Source: Streptantibioticus cattleyicolor NRRL 8057 = DSM 46488
Lineage (GTDB): Bacteria > Actinomycetota > Actinomycetes > Streptomycetales > Streptomycetaceae
Assembly: GCF_000240165.1 (NCBI RefSeq)
Contig: NC_017586.1
Span: 4,787,228-4,851,227 of the forward strand
Reading direction: 5' to 3'
Length of the DNA stretch: 64,000 nucleotides
Part shown: positions 1 to 8,760 of the stretch, one piece after another
How the letters are laid out: the number at the start of each line of letters is the position of its first letter
How positions within the stretch are numbered: the first letter of the stretch is position 1
Program-made: the position numbers and the translations under genes
The notes under the pieces: model-generated
Seen by the model: only the letters and a program-made list of their open reading frames with translations
What the model was told of the DNA's origin: nothing
Database searches by the model: none

Positions 1-297
1 CCGGGCCATGTCCCTGGCGACCTCGTAGGTCAGCAGCCGGACGTCCTCGGGGGTGCGGATGAGGTCCACCACCGACAGGTAGACCTCGATGAAGTGGGCG
101 AAGTCGCGGAAGGTGAAGTAGTCGGCGAGGACCTCGGGGTCGGCCGGGACCTTCGAGTCCGGGTGGCGGGCGGCCAGTTCGGCAACGATGCGCGGCGAGG
201 CCGAGCCCACGTGGTGCACGTGCAGCTCCGCCTTGGGCAGCCCGGCGATGAACGCCGCCAGATCCTGGTCGCCGGCCGGTACGGAACTGGTGGTCAT
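1..297 (-). CDS. add: adenosine deaminase, N-terminal fragment (runs off left edge)
   Basis: Only the first 99 codons are inside the window; the gene continues past the left edge. The visible N terminus contains LPKAELHVHHVGS starting near residue 20. Its HxH pair (His26, His28) is the first zinc-binding motif of the adenosine/AMP deaminase TIM barrel, which hydrolyses adenosine to inosine in purine salvage. The ATG at 297 is preceded by GGAGG about 6 bases upstream on the minus strand, which fixes the start. Actinomycetes carry several paralogues, including aminofutalosine deaminases of menaquinone synthesis, so the exact substrate cannot be settled from this fragment. It lies downstream of the S53 protease gene on the same strand, separated by a strong hairpin, so it is probably transcribed from its own promoter. 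Confidence 0.8.
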   Translation of the reverse strand, partial: MTTSSVPAGDQDLAAFIAGLPKAELHVHHVGSASPRIVAELAARHPDSKVPADPEVLADYFTFRDFAHFIEVYLSVVDLIRTPEDVRLLTYEVARDMAR

Positions 298-350
298 CGG
301 TCCTCCACATGTCGTCGGTCGGCTCATGGTAGACGCCGGGAACGACACGG

Positions 351-383
351 CGGGCCCGGGCGGTTCACGCCCGCCCGGGCCCG
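351..383 (-). terminator. GC hairpin terminator after the S53 protease gene
   Basis: A perfect 13-bp inverted repeat (351-363 with 371-383) encloses a 7-base loop. It lies 17 bases past the stop codon of the S53 protease gene and before the start of add on the same strand. There is no T-tract, as is usual in Streptomyces. Confidence 0.75.
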
Positions 384-399
384 CGTCCGGTGACCGGGG

Positions 400-2397
400 T
401 CAGCCGATGTCGAGCGCGGTGTCGTCGATCAGGAAGTCGGTGGCGAGCGAGGAGTCCTCGGTGCCGGTGAACTTCAGGGTCACCGTCTGCCCCGCGAACG
501 AGGACAGGTCGAAGGACTTCTGCACGTAGCCGGTGTTGGCATTGGCGTTGGAGTAGGTCGCCAGGGTGGTGGAGCCGGCCTGGACGGTCAGCTTGTCGTA
601 GGCGGTGGTGCCCGACTCCTGGGTGTCGATGTGCAGCCAGAAGCTGAAGGTGGCCTTGCAGCCGGCCGGGATGGTCACCGTCTGGGACAGGGTGTCGGTG
701 TGGGTGGTGCCGTAGCCGTCCAGCCACGCCTTCCACGAGCCGGAGTGGGCCGGCTCACTGCTGCTGTTGTCGATCACGCCGGAGGAGGCGCTCCACGGCG
801 CGGCGCTGCCGGTCTCGAAGCCGGGGTTGCCCAGCAGCTGCGAGGCGGTGCAGCCGCCGCCGGAGGAGCTGGTGACGGTCCAGGTGAAGGTGGTCGAGCC
901 GGTGGCGCCGGTGGTGTCCTTGGCGGTCACGGTCACCGTCGAGCTGCCGGCGGTGGTCGGGGTGCCGCTGATCAGACCGGTCGAGGAGTTGATCGACAGC
1001 CCGGCCGGCAGACCGGTGGCGCTGTAGGTCAGGGTCTGGCCGGAGGCCGAGTCGCTCGCCTTGATCTGGAGCGAGGCGGCGGTGTTCACCACGGTGGACT
1101 GGTTGCCCGGGTTGGTCACCGTCACCGTGTTGCCGGTGCTGGAGCCGGAGGTGAAGGCGGCGGTGCCGTTGGGGGTGCCCAGACCCGTGGGACCGTCGTA
1201 GCCGGGGCCCGCGGTGCACAGGTACGACGGCGAGCACGAGCCGTTGCTGCCCGAGGTCACGTCGTTGAGCGCGGAGGTGTGGGCGTACGGGTACGAGGCC
1301 GGGTAGCTGTTCGCGGCCGGGGTGCCGGCCAGCGCGTAGACCGAGGCGATGATCGGCGAGGAGGCGCTGGTGCCGCCGTAGACGTTCCAGCCGGAGCCGC
1401 CGTAGGTCTGGTAGACGGCCACGCCGGTGGCCGGGTCGGCGACCGCGGAGACGTCGGAGATGGTGCGCTTGGCGCAGCCGGTGTCCTTCTGCCAGGACGG
1501 CTTGGGGTCGTAGGCGGAGCAGCCGGAGCCGGTGCCCTCGGTGCTGGAGGTGTTCCAGACCGACTCGCTCCAGCCGCGGGAGTTGCTCGCCCGGGTCAGC
1601 GCGGTGCCGCCGACCGAGGTGACGTACTGCGAGGCGGCCGGGTACTCGGCCCCGTAGGCGCTGTCACCGGCGCTGACGGTGATGGCCACGCCGGGGTGGT
1701 TGAAGTACTGGCTGTCGGCGGTCAGGTCGGAGGAGTCCTCCGCGCCGCCGTAGCTGTTGGAGACGTACTTGGCGCCCTGCGCGACCGCCTGGTTGACGGC
1801 GGTGCCCAGGTCGCTCATGTTGGCGCTGTTCGCCTCGACCAGCAGGATGTGGCACTGCGGGCAGGTGGCGCTGACCATGTCGACGTCGAGCGATATCTCG
1901 CCGGCCCAACCGGAGTCCGCGGTCGGGTAGTTGGTGCCGCCGTTCTGGTCGATCTTCTTGAAGCAGCCGTTGGCGGTGGTGCAGGCCGGCAGGCCGTACT
2001 GCGAACGGTAAGTGGCCAGGTCCGACTCGGCGTTGGGGTCGTCCTGGGCGTCCACGATGGCCACCGTGGCGCCGGCGCCGGCGGAGGAGGGCAGGTTGTA
2101 GGCGCTCTGCAGGTCGGAGGGGCCGTAGCCGGAGGGGGCCGCGTTGGGCGCCAGCGACATGTGCTGCACCAGGTCGGTGCGGGCCTCGGCGAGGCACGCC
2201 ATCTTGCCCGGCTCGGTGGGCTGCGCGCACAGGTGGCGGGTGTGCACCGTGGAGGCGGTGGCGGCGGCCGGGTGCGCGGGGGCGGCACCGGCCGGGGCGG
2301 CGGCCATCAGACCGCCGGTGACCAGCGCCGCGGCCGACAGCAGGGCGGTGGCGGCGGATTTCGCCACACGTCTGCCGGAGTCTCTTTTCGAACGCAA
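400..2397 (-). CDS. secreted S53 (sedolisin-type) peptidase with Ig-like and beta-sandwich tail
   Basis: Secreted serine-carboxyl peptidase of 665 residues. A signal peptide covers about residues 1-39: basic start, then a hydrophobic stretch ending APAGAAPA. The S53 catalytic core follows, with Glu167 and Asp171 in [11 protein letters not shown], the oxyanion Asp245 in SAGDS, and the nucleophile Ser344 in GGTSASSP. A calcium-site-like segment ending [10 protein letters not shown] closes the core. An Ig-like He_PIG-type domain follows, then a C-terminal jelly-roll domain (GNPGFETG...) typical of extracellular enzymes. Only about 50 residues separate the signal peptide from the core, so the usual long propeptide is missing. 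The TTG start is chosen because GGAGGG sits 7 bases upstream and it puts the signal peptide at the N terminus; longer upstream reading lacks both. The target protein is unknown. Confidence 0.85.
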   Translation of the reverse strand: MRSKRDSGRRVAKSAATALLSAAALVTGGLMAAAPAGAAPAHPAAATASTVHTRHLCAQPTEPGKMACLAEARTDLVQHMSLAPNAAPSGYGPSDLQSAYNLPSSAGAGATVAIVDAQDDPNAESDLATYRSQYGLPACTTANGCFKKIDQNGGTNYPTADSGWAGEISLDVDMVSATCPQCHILLVEANSANMSDLGTAVNQAVAQGAKYVSNSYGGAEDSSDLTADSQYFNHPGVAITVSAGDSAYGAEYPAASQYVTSVGGTALTRASNSRGWSESVWNTSSTEGTGSGCSAYDPKPSWQKDTGCAKRTISDVSAVADPATGVAVYQTYGGSGWNVYGGTSASSPIIASVYALAGTPAANSYPASYPYAHTSALNDVTSGSNGSCSPSYLCTAGPGYDGPTGLGTPNGTAAFTSGSSTGNTVTVTNPGNQSTVVNTAASLQIKASDSASGQTLTYSATGLPAGLSINSSTGLISGTPTTAGSSTVTVTAKDTTGATGSTTFTWTVTSSSGGGCTASQLLGNPGFETGSAAPWSASSGVIDNSSSEPAHSGSWKAWLDGYGTTHTDTLSQTVTIPAGCKATFSFWLHIDTQESGTTAYDKLTVQAGSTTLATYSNANANTGYVQKSFDLSSFAGQTVTLKFTGTEDSSLATDFLIDDTALDIG

Positions 2398-2598
2398 TGA
2401 ACTGCCCTCCAGTGGGGGACGCGCAGGGCAGGGTAGTCCTGCGCATGACAACACGAGGGTGGTGCTGTGCCGCCGACGGATACGACGGACGGGCCGTTGG
2501 CGCGCCGCACCGCGACGGAAGGTGCGCACGTCGCGGCCGCGCGGCGACCACGGCGGGGCCGACGGGCCGGTCACGGCTTGCTGGAACGGGTAGCGGGC

Positions 2599-2636
2599 GG
2601 TACGGGTACGGAGTGGTACGGGTACGGCGGTACGGG
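2599..2636. repeat. iterated GGTACGG elements upstream of the S53 gene
   Basis: Two identical 13-mers, GGTACGGGTACGG, start at 2599 and 2615 (16 bases apart). A further GGTACGGG begins at 2629. They lie in the 416-bp divergent gap between the S53 peptidase gene and the TrmB-like regulator gene, about 200 bases upstream of the protease start. They could be binding sites for a regulator or simply low-complexity sequence. Nothing else in this gap was recognised apart from the GCCACCC elements listed separately. Confidence 0.5.
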
Positions 2637-2692
2637 GTGGTGCGCTGAGCGGCGGGACGCGTCGCGCTGCGTCGGGTGACGCCTCCCTGGCT

Positions 2693-2745
2693 GCCACCCC
2701 GTGCAGTGGTGGCTACCGGCCCCGAAAGTAGCGAAGACGCCACCC
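2693..2745. promoter_or_regulatory. possible operator: GCCACCC / GGTGGC elements before the TrmB-like gene
   Basis: GCCACCC at 2693-2699 faces GGTGGC at 2708-2713 as an inverted repeat. A second direct GCCACCC lies at 2739-2745, about 70 bases upstream of the regulator's start codon. The placement fits an autoregulatory operator, but the elements are short and GC-rich, so this is tentative. Confidence 0.25.
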
Positions 2746-2813
2746 AGTGACAACCAGGAAAGTGCAAATCCTTTGCTCTGCCTTCATGGCCAGGGCGTAT
2801 ACGGTGTCCTGCC

Positions 2814-3641
2814 ATGGAGCCGCAGGAAGAGTCAGTCGGCCACCTCATGTCCTTGGGGCTGGCCAGATACGAAGCACGCGTGTACCTCGCGCTGATCAGG
2901 CGGGAGTCGTACACCGCGGCCGAGGTGGCCCGCGCCGCCGACGTACCGCGCCAGCGCATCTACGACGTGCTCGACGCCCTGGTACGCCGCCGGCTGGCGC
3001 TCCAGCACCCCGGCCGGGTGGCCACCTTCTCGGCGGTCGACCCGGAGCTGGCGCTGACCCGGCTGATGGCCCAGCAGCGCGAGGCGCTCGACCGGATGGA
3101 ACGCGTCTCCACCTCGCTGGCCACCGCGCTGCTGCCGATCTGGTCCGACGGGCGCTCCCACTCCGACCCGCTGGACTACATCGAGGTGCTGCGCGACCCC
3201 AAGGCCATATCCGAGCGCTTCGCCGACATCCAGGACCAGGCCGAGCACGAACTGCTCAGCTTCAACAAACCGCCCTTCATCGCCCCCACCGAGAACACCA
3301 CCGGCATGAAGGCGGTCCGCCGGCTGCGCCGCAACCACGGCATCGTCCGCGCCCTGTACACCTACGACGTGCTCGCCGACGAGGCCATGATCGAGAACGT
3401 CGAGCAGTTCGGCCGGGCCGGCGAGGAGGCCAGGTTCACCGAGAGGCTGCCGCTCAAACTGGTCGTCGCCGACGCCTCCATGTGCCTGTTCGACATGCCC
3501 GACCCGGTGGCCGGAACCGGTGCCACCACCGCGCTGTACATCGAGCACCCGGCGCTCGCCGGCTGCCTGCGGCTGGCCTTCTCCACGGTGTGGGAGCAGG
3601 CGGTGACGCAAGCGGACGCCCGCACCCGGATCGGCGTCTGA
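2814..3641 (+). CDS. TrmB-family transcriptional regulator
   Basis: Cytoplasmic DNA-binding protein of 275 residues. Residues about 10-75 form a winged helix-turn-helix of the TrmB type (SLGLARYEARVYLAL, then YTAAEVARAADVPRQRIYDVL and a wing). A short helical linker (about 80-105) and a C-terminal ligand-sensing, phospholipase D-like domain (about 115-270) follow. TrmB proteins usually sense sugars or other metabolites and repress or activate nearby genes. The gene is divergent from the S53 peptidase gene and convergent with the PucR regulator gene 19 bases downstream. It may therefore control the protease, itself, or distant genes; the sequence does not decide. Its ATG at 2814 lies directly behind a promoter-like region with no strong Shine-Dalgarno sequence. 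Confidence 0.8.
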   Translation: MEPQEESVGHLMSLGLARYEARVYLALIRRESYTAAEVARAADVPRQRIYDVLDALVRRRLALQHPGRVATFSAVDPELALTRLMAQQREALDRMERVSTSLATALLPIWSDGRSHSDPLDYIEVLRDPKAISERFADIQDQAEHELLSFNKPPFIAPTENTTGMKAVRRLRRNHGIVRALYTYDVLADEAMIENVEQFGRAGEEARFTERLPLKLVVADASMCLFDMPDPVAGTGATTALYIEHPALAGCLRLAFSTVWEQAVTQADARTRIGV

Positions 3642-3660
3642 CCGCCGTCGTCCCCGCCGG

Positions 3661-5337
3661 TCAGCCGCGCACCGCCTCCAGCGCCAGCAGCGCCACGTGC
3701 AGCGACAGACACGACTCCACCTGGTCCAGGTCGACCCCGAGCACCCGCTCCACCTTGTGCAGGCGGTCGTAGAACGACGGACGTGACATGTGCGCCGCGT
3801 CGGCCGCCGCCGACTTGTTGCGCCCGCTGGTCAGGTACACCGTCAGGATGCGGATCAGATCGGTGCCGTGCTCCGCGTCGTACGCCAGCAGCGGCCCCAA
3901 CTCCCGTTCCACGTACGTCTGGAGCCGGGCGTCGTCGCGCAGCAGATGGAGCAGACCGCGCAGCCGAACGTCCGGCAGCCGGTAGTACGAGCCGGTCCGC
4001 CGGCCGGGCACCCTGGCGCGCCCCGCGGTCCCCTCCGGCAGCCGCGGCTCGGCGTGCAGCGCGGCGTCGGCGACCTGCGCGGCCTCCAGCAGGGTGCGCC
4101 GGGCGTCGCGCAGCGAACCCACCGAGGAACCGGCCGCCATCAGGTACGCCGGGGCCGGCGAGGCCGCCTCCAGCAGCCGTTCCAGGGCGGCGGCGAACCC
4201 TTCCAGCGCCGCGTGCTCGTCCTCCGAGGGGCCCAGCGAGACCAGCAGCCCGACCCCGCCGTCGTCCAGGGCGCCGATGAGCGCGGTCACCCCGCGTTCC
4301 CGCGCCGCCAGGGCGGCCGTCTCGGTGAAGTCCCGCAGCCGGGCCTGGGCCTCCAGCGCCGCCGACACCGGCGTGCCGCGCAGCCGCAGCATCACCCCGA
4401 CCAGCCGCCGGCCCTCCAGCGGCACCCCCAGCGCCCGGGCCCGCAGCGCCACGTCGGAGACGGTCAGCGCGTGGGTGAGGACCCCGGAGAGCAGGGTGCG
4501 GTGGGTCTGCCGCTCCAGCGACTCGCGGTCCCGCTCCAGCAGCCGGCCCAGGGCGAGGGTGGAGGCGCCGCGCTCCAGCACCACGGTGAGCCGGCCCGCC
4601 CCGTCCGCCTCCGTGCCCGGGACCCCCACCAGCACCAACCGCCCCCAGTCCCGCCCGCGCGCCCCGACCGCGGTCACCAGCCACCCGGCCCGCTCGTCGT
4701 AACCGGTACGGGCGGCCGTGCGCACCCCGCGCGAGCGCCGCTCCCAGCCGTCCAGCAGCCCCTGCGGATCACGGCCGGCCGCATCGAAGGCGAGCACCTG
4801 GTGCGAGAGGTTCTCCAGCACCGCCGGCGCCCCCGCCATCCGGGCCACCTCGCGCACCACCTCGCCCGGCTCGGCGCCCTCCACCGCCAGCTCGTTGAAG
4901 GTCTGGTGGACCGCCTCCGAGGCCCGCAACTCGGCCAGCTGCGCGTTGACCACGTGCTCGTGCACCGCCTCGGTGACGGCCACGAAACGCACCTCGGTAC
5001 CGAGCGCCACCAGCGGCAGCCCGCGCCGTTCGGCGGCCCGCACCAGCGGCCGGGGCAGCTCGTCGGCGTACCGCCGGCCCAGCTCCACCACCAGCCCGGC
5101 CGCCCCCACGTCGGCCAGCTCGCCGATGTAGCGGGCCAGCGACTCCTTGTCGGCCGGGAGCATCACCCCGGTGGTGAGCACCAGTTCGCCGCCGCGCAGC
5201 ATCCCGGCGATGTCGGCCAGCTCGCTGACGTGCACCCAGCGCACCCGGTTGGCCAGCGCGTCGGCGCCCGCCACCACGCCGGGGTTGCCGCGCCGCAGCA
5301 CGTCGAGTTCGAGCACCTCGGCGACGGTGGGATACAC
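3661..5337 (-). CDS. PucR-family transcriptional regulator (polyamine/GABA region)
   Basis: Regulator of 558 residues. The N-terminal PucR ligand-binding domain spans about residues 1-130 (MYPTVAEVLELDVLRRGNP, then VRWVHVSELADIAGMLRGGELVLTTG). A central GGDEF-like/CdaR-like region follows, and a C-terminal PucR helix-turn-helix lies near residues 490-545 (SAAADAAHMSRPSFYDRLHKVE). PucR proteins control purine, polyamine and amino-acid catabolism in actinobacteria. The gene is divergent from the aminobutyraldehyde dehydrogenase gene across a 267-bp gap holding a clear dyad at 5473-5506. It is therefore the likely local regulator of that gene, by inference from position. A second PucR protein is encoded at 15731-17281. 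Confidence 0.88.
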   Translation of the reverse strand: MYPTVAEVLELDVLRRGNPGVVAGADALANRVRWVHVSELADIAGMLRGGELVLTTGVMLPADKESLARYIGELADVGAAGLVVELGRRYADELPRPLVRAAERRGLPLVALGTEVRFVAVTEAVHEHVVNAQLAELRASEAVHQTFNELAVEGAEPGEVVREVARMAGAPAVLENLSHQVLAFDAAGRDPQGLLDGWERRSRGVRTAARTGYDERAGWLVTAVGARGRDWGRLVLVGVPGTEADGAGRLTVVLERGASTLALGRLLERDRESLERQTHRTLLSGVLTHALTVSDVALRARALGVPLEGRRLVGVMLRLRGTPVSAALEAQARLRDFTETAALAARERGVTALIGALDDGGVGLLVSLGPSEDEHAALEGFAAALERLLEAASPAPAYLMAAGSSVGSLRDARRTLLEAAQVADAALHAEPRLPEGTAGRARVPGRRTGSYYRLPDVRLRGLLHLLRDDARLQTYVERELGPLLAYDAEHGTDLIRILTVYLTSGRNKSAAADAAHMSRPSFYDRLHKVERVLGVDLDQVESCLSLHVALLALEAVRG

Positions 5338-5472
5338 GGGGCGGCCTCCGGTGGGGTGGGCGGTGTTCGGTGGCTGAATTTACGCACTGTAAGGCGATCC
5401 TCGGCAAGCCGAGCGGACTGTTGGTTGCCAGCCTGCCGGGACTGCGGCATCGTCCGTGCACAGTGGACGCAG

Positions 5473-5506
5473 ATTCCGTTGCCCAACCCCAAGGCAACAA
5501 CGGAAT
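5473..5506. promoter_or_regulatory. dyad operator candidate between PucR and aldehyde dehydrogenase genes
   Basis: ATTCCGTTG (5473-5481) and CAACGGAAT (5498-5506) form a perfect 9-bp inverted repeat around a 16-base centre. Inner GTTGCC and GGCAAC extend the symmetry imperfectly. A related TTGGTTGCC lies near 5421. The dyad sits about 100 bases upstream of the dehydrogenase start in a divergent intergenic region, the classical place for a regulator's binding site. PucR is the obvious candidate. Confidence 0.5.
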
Positions 5507-5604
5507 CGCTTGTTAGGGCAAGGCCACTCTGTCAGGATCGGCCATCGACTCGGCCGGATGCCACGCAGTGACGGTACCGCCCAGGTGCGACGAGGAGAGC
5601 GTGA

Positions 5605-7140
5605 ATGGACCACAGCGACCACAGCCGCGACGCCGCGATCGAGGTGGCCGCGGGGCTGCGCGCCGGGGCCCAGTACATCGCCGGGCGACTGCGCCCCGGC
5701 ACCTCCGGCCGCCACCACGAGGTGGTCGACCCGGCCACCGGCGAGGCGGTGTACAGCTGCGAACTGGCCGGCCCGGCGGACGTGGACGCCGCCGTCGCCG
5801 CCGCCCGCGCCGCGCTGCCGCAGTGGGCCGGCGCCACCCCGGGCGAGCGCTCGCAGGCCATGCACCGCTTCGCCGAGGTGCTCGCCGGGCGGGCCCGCGA
5901 GCTGGCCCTGGCCGAGTCCCTCCAGTGCGGCAAGCCGGTACGGCTGACCACCGGGTTCGACGTGCCCGGCACCATCGACAACACCGCCTTCTTCGCCGGC
6001 GCCGCCCGCCGTCTGCAGGGCCAGGCCGCCGCCGAGTACTCCGGCGACCACACCTCGTACGTCCGCCGCGAGCCGGTCGGGGTGGTGGGGTCGATCGCGC
6101 CGTGGAACTACCCGCTCCAGATGGCCGCCTGGAAGGTCCTGCCGGCCGTCGCCGCCGGCAACACCGTGGTGCTCAAGCCCGCCGAGCTGACCCCGCTCAC
6201 CTCGCTGATGTTCGCCCAGGCCGCCACCGAGGCGGGGATCCCGGCCGGCGTGGTCAACGTCGTCACCGGGGCGGGCCGGGACGCCGGAGAGCACCTGGTG
6301 GGCCACCCCGACGTGGCCATGACCTCCTTCACCGGCTCCACCGCCGTCGGCAAGCGCGTCGCCGAGATCGCCACCCGCACCGTCAAACGGCTCCACCTCG
6401 AACTCGGCGGCAAGGCACCCTTCGTGGTCTTCGACGACGCCGACCTCCAAGCGGCGGCGCACGGCGCGGTGGCCGGCGCCCTGATCAACACCGGCCAGGA
6501 CTGCACCGCCGCCACCCGCGCCTACGTCCAGCGCCCGCTGTACGACGCCTTCGTCACCGCCGTCGCCGACCTGTTCAACGCCGTCACCTGCGGCGACCCC
6601 TTCGACCCGGCCACCGACCTGGGCCCGCTGACCTCCTTCGCCCAGCGCGACCGGGTGGCCGCCTTCGTCGACCGCGCCCGCTCCTACGCGACCGTGGTCA
6701 CCGGCGGCACCGCGCCGGACGCCAAGGGCGCCTACTACCGGCCCACCCTGATCACCGGCGCCGCCCAGGACAGCGAGGTGGTGCGGAGCGAGATCTTCGG
6801 CCCCGTCCTGGTGGTGCTCCCCTTCGACACCGACGAGGAGGGGCTGCGGCTGGCCAACGACACCCCCTACGGACTCGCCGCCTCCGCCTGGACCCGGGAC
6901 GTGTACCGGGCCGGCCGCGCCACCCGAGAGATCGCCGCCGGCTGCGTATGGGTCAACGACCACATCCCGATCATCAGCGAGATGCCGCACGGCGGTTACC
7001 GGGCCTCCGGCTACGGCAAGGACATGTCCGCGTACTCCTTCGAGGAGTACACCCAGGTCAAACACGTGATGCTGGACAACACCGGGCAGGCCGCGAAGGG
7101 CTGGCACCGCACGGTGTTCGCCCTGCGCGGCGAGAGGTAG
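5605..7140 (+). CDS. gamma-aminobutyraldehyde dehydrogenase-like aldehyde dehydrogenase
   Basis: NAD(P)-dependent aldehyde dehydrogenase of 511 residues, cytoplasmic. It shows the family landmarks in order: the cofactor-binding segment GVVGSIAPWNYPLQMA with VVLKPAE, FTGSTAVGK, the general-base Glu in LELGGKAPF, the catalytic Cys in NTGQDCTAATR, and EIFGPVL. Similarity of these segments to the putrescine-pathway enzyme (PatD/Prr type), plus the neighbouring amine oxidase-like gene, PucR regulator and gabT, suggests it oxidises 4-aminobutanal to GABA. Other amino-aldehydes remain possible. The ATG at 5605 has a GAGGAG-type ribosome site 8-10 bases upstream. It is followed after 73 bases by the FAD oxidoreductase gene on the same strand, probably one operon. 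Confidence 0.85.
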   Translation: MDHSDHSRDAAIEVAAGLRAGAQYIAGRLRPGTSGRHHEVVDPATGEAVYSCELAGPADVDAAVAAARAALPQWAGATPGERSQAMHRFAEVLAGRARELALAESLQCGKPVRLTTGFDVPGTIDNTAFFAGAARRLQGQAAAEYSGDHTSYVRREPVGVVGSIAPWNYPLQMAAWKVLPAVAAGNTVVLKPAELTPLTSLMFAQAATEAGIPAGVVNVVTGAGRDAGEHLVGHPDVAMTSFTGSTAVGKRVAEIATRTVKRLHLELGGKAPFVVFDDADLQAAAHGAVAGALINTGQDCTAATRAYVQRPLYDAFVTAVADLFNAVTCGDPFDPATDLGPLTSFAQRDRVAAFVDRARSYATVVTGGTAPDAKGAYYRPTLITGAAQDSEVVRSEIFGPVLVVLPFDTDEEGLRLANDTPYGLAASAWTRDVYRAGRATREIAAGCVWVNDHIPIISEMPHGGYRASGYGKDMSAYSFEEYTQVKHVMLDNTGQAAKGWHRTVFALRGER

Positions 7141-7213
7141 GCGCGGTCCGCCCGGCCACCGCGCCGCCGTCCGGCACGCAGCAACCGTCATTTCCGTCAA
7201 GGATGTGAGAACG

Positions 7214-8608
7214 ATGGACCCAGCCCGTTCGCTCGCTGAGGCGCGCCCGGCACCGTTCTGGCTGGAGGACCCCGGCAGGCCCGCCGCCAACCCCGCGCTC
7301 GTCGGTGACGAACACTGCGACCTGCTGGTGGTCGGCGGCGGCTACTCGGGGCTGTGGACCGCGCTGATCGCCAAGGAACGCGACCCCGGCCGGGACGTCG
7401 TCCTGGTCGAGGCCAAGGAGATCGCCTGGGCCGCCTCCGGCCGCAACGGCGGCTTCTGCGCGGCCTCCCTCACCCACGGCCTCGGCAACGGCCTGGAACG
7501 CTGGCCCGCCGACCTGCGCGCCCTGGAGGAGCTGGGCGCCCGCAACCTCGACGCCATCGAGGAGACCGTCACCCGCCACCGCATCGACTGCGACTTCGAG
7601 CGCACCGGCGAGATCGACGTGGCCACCGAGCCCTACCAGCTCGACGACCTGCACGCGCTCGCCGAGGAGGCGGCCGGGCTCGGCGTGGAACTCGACCTCC
7701 TCGACCGGGACGCGATGCGCGCCGAGGTCGACTCGCCCACCTTCCTCGGCGGTCTGTGGGACCGGCGCGGGGTGGCCATGCTCCACCCGGCCAAGCTCGC
7801 CTGGGGCCTCAAGCGCGCCTGCGAGGAGGCCGGGGTGCGCGTCTACGAGCACACCCCGGCCACCCGGCTGGCCGCCAACGGCACCGCGGTCGCCGCCCGC
7901 ACCCCCTACGGCCGCGTCTTCGCCCGCCAGGCCGCCCTCGGCTCCGGGGTCTTTCCCTCCCTGGTGCGGCGCGTCCGCCCGTTCGTGGTGCCGGTCTACG
8001 ACTACGCGCTGGTGACCGAGGTGCTCAGCGACGCCCAACTGGCCTCCATCGGCTGGAAGAACCGGCAGGGCCTGGGGGACAGCGCCAACCAGTTCCACTA
8101 CTTCCGGCTCACCGCCGACAACCGCGTCCTGTGGGGCGGCTACGACGCGATCTACCCCTTCGGCGGCCGGGTCGCCGCCGAGTACGACCAGCGCCCGGAG
8201 ACCTTCGCCAAGCTGGCCCGCCACTTCTTCACCTGCTTCCCGCAGCTGGAGGGGGTGCGTTTCAGCCACGCCTGGGGCGGCGCCATCGACACCTGTTCGC
8301 GCTTCTCGGCGTTCTTCGGCACCGCCCACCGCGGCCAGGTCGCCTACGCGGCCGGGTACACCGGGCTCGGGGTGGGCGCCACCCGCTTCGGCGCCGAGGT
8401 CATGCTCGACCTGCTCGCCGGTGAGCCCACCGAGCGCACCGAGCTGGAGATGGTGCGCACCAAGCCGCTGCCGTTCCCGCCGGAACCGGTCGCCTGGGCC
8501 GGCATCGAGCTCACCCGCCGCTCACTGGCCCGCGCCGACCGCAACGCCGGCCGCCGCAACCTGTGGCTGAAGACCATGGACAAGCTGGGCCTCGGTTTCG
8601 ACAGCTGA
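7214..8608 (+). CDS. FAD-dependent amine oxidoreductase (gamma-glutamylputrescine oxidase-like)
   Basis: DAO-family flavoprotein of 464 residues. An N-terminal Rossmann motif (CDLLVVGGGYSGLWTA, about residues 35-50) binds FAD, followed by the conserved GRNGGFC segment. The C-terminal GYTGLGVGATRFGAE closes the FAD site. Enzymes of this group oxidise amines such as gamma-glutamylputrescine to aldehydes with release of ammonia and H2O2. The aldehyde would be the substrate of the dehydrogenase encoded just upstream. The ATG at 7214 is preferred over an in-frame GTG at 7205 because AAGGA (7199-7203) lies about 10 bases before the ATG but only one base from the GTG. A hairpin at 8626-8656 ends the unit. 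Confidence 0.82.
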   Translation: MDPARSLAEARPAPFWLEDPGRPAANPALVGDEHCDLLVVGGGYSGLWTALIAKERDPGRDVVLVEAKEIAWAASGRNGGFCAASLTHGLGNGLERWPADLRALEELGARNLDAIEETVTRHRIDCDFERTGEIDVATEPYQLDDLHALAEEAAGLGVELDLLDRDAMRAEVDSPTFLGGLWDRRGVAMLHPAKLAWGLKRACEEAGVRVYEHTPATRLAANGTAVAARTPYGRVFARQAALGSGVFPSLVRRVRPFVVPVYDYALVTEVLSDAQLASIGWKNRQGLGDSANQFHYFRLTADNRVLWGGYDAIYPFGGRVAAEYDQRPETFAKLARHFFTCFPQLEGVRFSHAWGGAIDTCSRFSAFFGTAHRGQVAYAAGYTGLGVGATRFGAEVMLDLLAGEPTERTELEMVRTKPLPFPPEPVAWAGIELTRRSLARADRNAGRRNLWLKTMDKLGLGFDS

Positions 8609-8625
8609 ACCGGCCCGCCCGCCCC

Positions 8626-8656
8626 GCGCCCCCGCCCGCCCACCGGCCGGGGGCGC
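8626..8656 (+). terminator. hairpin terminator after the amine oxidoreductase gene
   Basis: A perfect 9-bp stem (8626-8634 with 8648-8656) with a 13-base loop lies 18 bases past the stop codon, before a new small gene. Confidence 0.55.
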
Positions 8657-8760
8657 CGCCGTCTTCACACGCCCTCACGTTTTCTCCGCCCCGTCCCGCG
8701 TCATGACCGCCGCCGAGCGCGCTCTGACGGTACGGAGCCGGTCGAGTGGGAGGAGCGGAC

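Noticed and set aside
631-2400. Long open frames antisense to the S53 gene and to most other genes
   Set aside because: Their composition is almost only Gly, Arg, Ala and Pro, they lack ribosome sites and any domain, and they mirror the GC-rich third positions of the real genes.
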